Assembly (NCBI RefSeq): GCF_007746795.1
Contig: NZ_CP036343.1
Span: 3,275,369-3,339,368 of the forward strand
Direction: 5' to 3'
Origin: Gimesia algae
Lineage (GTDB): Bacteria > Planctomycetota > Planctomycetia > Planctomycetales > Planctomycetaceae
Length of the DNA: 64,000 nt
Shown: positions 62,494 to 64,000 of the stretch, piece after piece
Numbering within the stretch: position 1 is the stretch's first letter
Layout: each line of letters opens with the position of its first letter
Made by a program: the position numbers and the translations under genes
Notes under the pieces: generated by a model
Told to the model about the DNA's origin: nothing
Database searches by the model: none
The model's input: the letters and a program-made list of their open reading frames with translations, nothing else

Positions 62494-63171
62494 ATGAATC
62501 GTCGACTCTTGCTAAGTCTGATCTGTTGTATGCTCTCTTTTTCTGTTGCTTTCGCTGAAGAGGAAAAGACAGAGAAGAAGAAATCTACTCCGGTAGATCT
62601 TTCCGGAAAATACACCCAAACCATGCAGAAGAAATTAGCCGAGTACGACAATCCGAGTCTGCCGCCCGGCTTATATAATTTTGGCGATGTCGAGTTTGAA
62701 CTCGGTAACGGCATTATTCAGCTGGGGAGTCTCTACAAAGAAGAGTGCCCTGACAAAGTCACAAAAATCGAAGTCAATCACAAACTGAGAACGCTGCATA
62801 TCATTCAAGGCACTGCCTTTGGTGGCGGCCCCAATGTCCTCGGCTCAAAGACTCATGTAGAGGATGGCACCCGAGTGGGAGAATATGTGGTCCACTATGA
62901 CGACAAAAGCAAAGTAGAAATCCCCATCGTCTATGGCAAAGATGTACGCGACTGGTGGTTTCGTAAAGATGAAAAAGCACCATCAGAGAGCAAAGTCATC
63001 TGGGAAAACGACAACAAGGCCGCAGGGCGATATCAATGTCGCGTGCGTCTTTATATGACAACCTGGAAAAACCCTCACCCGGACAGGAAGGTAGTCAGCA
63101 TCGATTATATCGGTCGCAAAATGGAAACCGCTGCGGCTCCCTTCTGTGTAGCCATGAGCTACGTAAAATAA
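62494..63171 (+). CDS. Secreted protein, unknown function
   Basis: 225 residues with a clear signal peptide (A-F-A-E near residue 22) and a GGAGG ribosome site. The mature part is beta-rich with G-G-G-P-N-V-L-G-S near 108 and R-V-G-E-Y-V-V-H-Y near 128, recalling carbohydrate-binding beta-sandwich proteins such as NPCBM-like domains. This is a resemblance only. It lies 28 bp before the esterase gene and is probably co-transcribed. Confidence 0.65.
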   Translation: MNRRLLLSLICCMLSFSVAFAEEEKTEKKKSTPVDLSGKYTQTMQKKLAEYDNPSLPPGLYNFGDVEFELGNGIIQLGSLYKEECPDKVTKIEVNHKLRTLHIIQGTAFGGGPNVLGSKTHVEDGTRVGEYVVHYDDKSKVEIPIVYGKDVRDWWFRKDEKAPSESKVIWENDNKAAGRYQCRVRLYMTTWKNPHPDRKVVSIDYIGRKMETAAAPFCVAMSYVK

Positions 63172-63199
63172 TGCGTCCATCAGAATACGAGACTCTACC

Positions 63200-64000
63200 A
63201 TGCAACTACAGCGTTTTCAGCTTAAATCAATTCTGGCAGTTACTTGTGCAATCATGATTCTGTTGGTTCACAGTCAAGGGTCAGCACAAAAACCAAAGCC
63301 AAAGAAAAAGCAGCCACCATTCCAGTGGGTCAATGCACTCAAACTGAAACTTCCAGGAGTGAAGCATGCGACATTTCACAGCCCGTCCATGAACGTGGAT
63401 GTGGGCTACTGCATCTATCTGCCACCCCAGTACAACGCAGCGGGGAATGAACAAAAACGCTTCCCGGTGGTCTACTATCTGCACGGCGGTCGACCCGGCA
63501 GTGAAACCAAAAGTGTCCGCCTGGCGCAGCAGATACACGAACATATTTCCAAAGGTGAAGTGGCACCGATGATCTACGTTTTCGTCAACGGTGGTCCCGT
63601 CAGTCACTACAATATGGCCGACCAAAATAATGCGATGGGAGAAGATGTTTTTGTGAAAGAGTTGATCCCTCATATCGATGCCACTTACCGCACGATCGCA
63701 GACCGAGATGGGCGAGGAATTGAAGGCTTTTCACAAGGAGGTCGCGGCACAACCCGGATCATGTTCAAACATCCGCAACTCTTCTGTTCGGCGGCCCCCG
63801 GTGGTGCCGGTCACTCGACGGAAAAGCGAATCTCGGAAGAGAACGGCCAGGAAAGACCCGGACTGGTATTTGCGAAAGGCGATAACACATACGACCTGGC
63901 ACGGAACTACGCCAGCCATCAGGAACCGGAACTGCCCATCCTGATTCATGTCGGCACAAAAGGCTTTAACTATCAGAACAATCTTGAGTACATGGATTTT
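63200..64000 (+). CDS. Secreted alpha/beta-hydrolase (esterase), cut by window end
   Basis: The first 267 residues are present and the frame is open at 64000. A signal peptide ends G-S-A-Q near residue 30, followed by a lysine/proline-rich linker. The fold is the esterase D/feruloyl-esterase type: Y-Y-L-H-G-G near residue 94 (oxyanion hole) and the nucleophile elbow G-F-S-Q-G-G near 176. The acid and histidine of the triad lie partly beyond the window. It likely cleaves ester-linked groups from polysaccharide in the periplasm or outside. Confidence 0.8.
   Translation, partial: MQLQRFQLKSILAVTCAIMILLVHSQGSAQKPKPKKKQPPFQWVNALKLKLPGVKHATFHSPSMNVDVGYCIYLPPQYNAAGNEQKRFPVVYYLHGGRPGSETKSVRLAQQIHEHISKGEVAPMIYVFVNGGPVSHYNMADQNNAMGEDVFVKELIPHIDATYRTIADRDGRGIEGFSQGGRGTTRIMFKHPQLFCSAAPGGAGHSTEKRISEENGQERPGLVFAKGDNTYDLARNYASHQEPELPILIHVGTKGFNYQNNLEYMDF

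Noticed and set aside
1..64000. tRNA, rRNA, CRISPR arrays, prophage or conjugative genes
   Set aside because: I read the intergenic regions for these and saw none; small structured RNAs could still be missed by eye.

Overview
The window comes from a planctomycete, most likely a Gimesia-like member of the Planctomycetaceae. The evidence is the gene content. There are two DUF1501 proteins with twin-arginine signals, a DUF1549/DUF1553 protein, a PSCyt1/WD40 cytochrome and a PPC-domain exoprotein. There is also an FG-GAP/ASPIC (CRTAC1) protein beside a multiheme cytochrome, and a YTV-like cell-wall protein. A lipid A-type acyltransferase fits a Gram-negative-type envelope. Genus assignment is inference; no rRNA, tRNA, CRISPR array or intact insertion sequence was seen.

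Layout. 1-1.2 kb: a cupin/TetR pair behind a promoter covered by two tandem operator-like palindromes. 1.3-7.2 kb: a squalene-cyclase-repeat protein with a haem motif, a lone Imm26-like immunity protein, a secreted lectin/hydrolase-fold protein and a DUF1501 protein, embedded in a mosaic family of non-coding repeats. 7.2-12.3 kb: mutL and ubiD-ubiE-ubiX (quinone synthesis) on the minus strand. 12.4-19.7 kb: a BASS transporter, a small coiled-coil protein, a 969-residue secreted protein, class II aldolase and a lipoprotein. 20-23.4 kb: ispF-cysS-ruvC-ruvA. 23.6-30.4 kb: an HD-GYP protein, glycerate kinase, small membrane proteins, a HAD phosphatase, a Rieske ferredoxin, a lipid acyltransferase and a small secreted protein.

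30.6-35.4 kb: a two-gene respiratory-type unit, a membrane pentahaem cytochrome with TPRs followed by a CRTAC1 protein. 35.8-44.6 kb: the planctomycete-type run DUF1501, PPC, DUF1549/1553, PSCyt1-WD40-coiled coil, closed by a strong terminator. 44.7-50 kb: CDF transporter, mnmA and an RND exporter. 50-57.7 kb: YTV-like protein, gltX-glnS, and a GT4 glycosyltransferase overlapping a stand-alone LigD phosphoesterase-like domain. 58-64 kb: an exo/endonuclease-phosphatase protein, a membrane metallophosphoesterase, a second UbiD decarboxylase, a secreted protein and an esterase cut by the window end.

The least expected signal is a ~69-bp module present three times: upstream of mutL (9203-9271, minus), the PSCyt1/WD40 gene (42334-42401) and mnmA (45796-45864). 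Each copy, together with the bases just before it, has a promoter-like pair with a 17-bp spacer. About 10 nt after the -10 box each carries a tiny open frame encoding M(A/V)L(E/K)TL(Q/L). It is always on the strand of the downstream gene. This could be a repeated promoter plus leader peptide, or a mobile repeat that happens to look like one.
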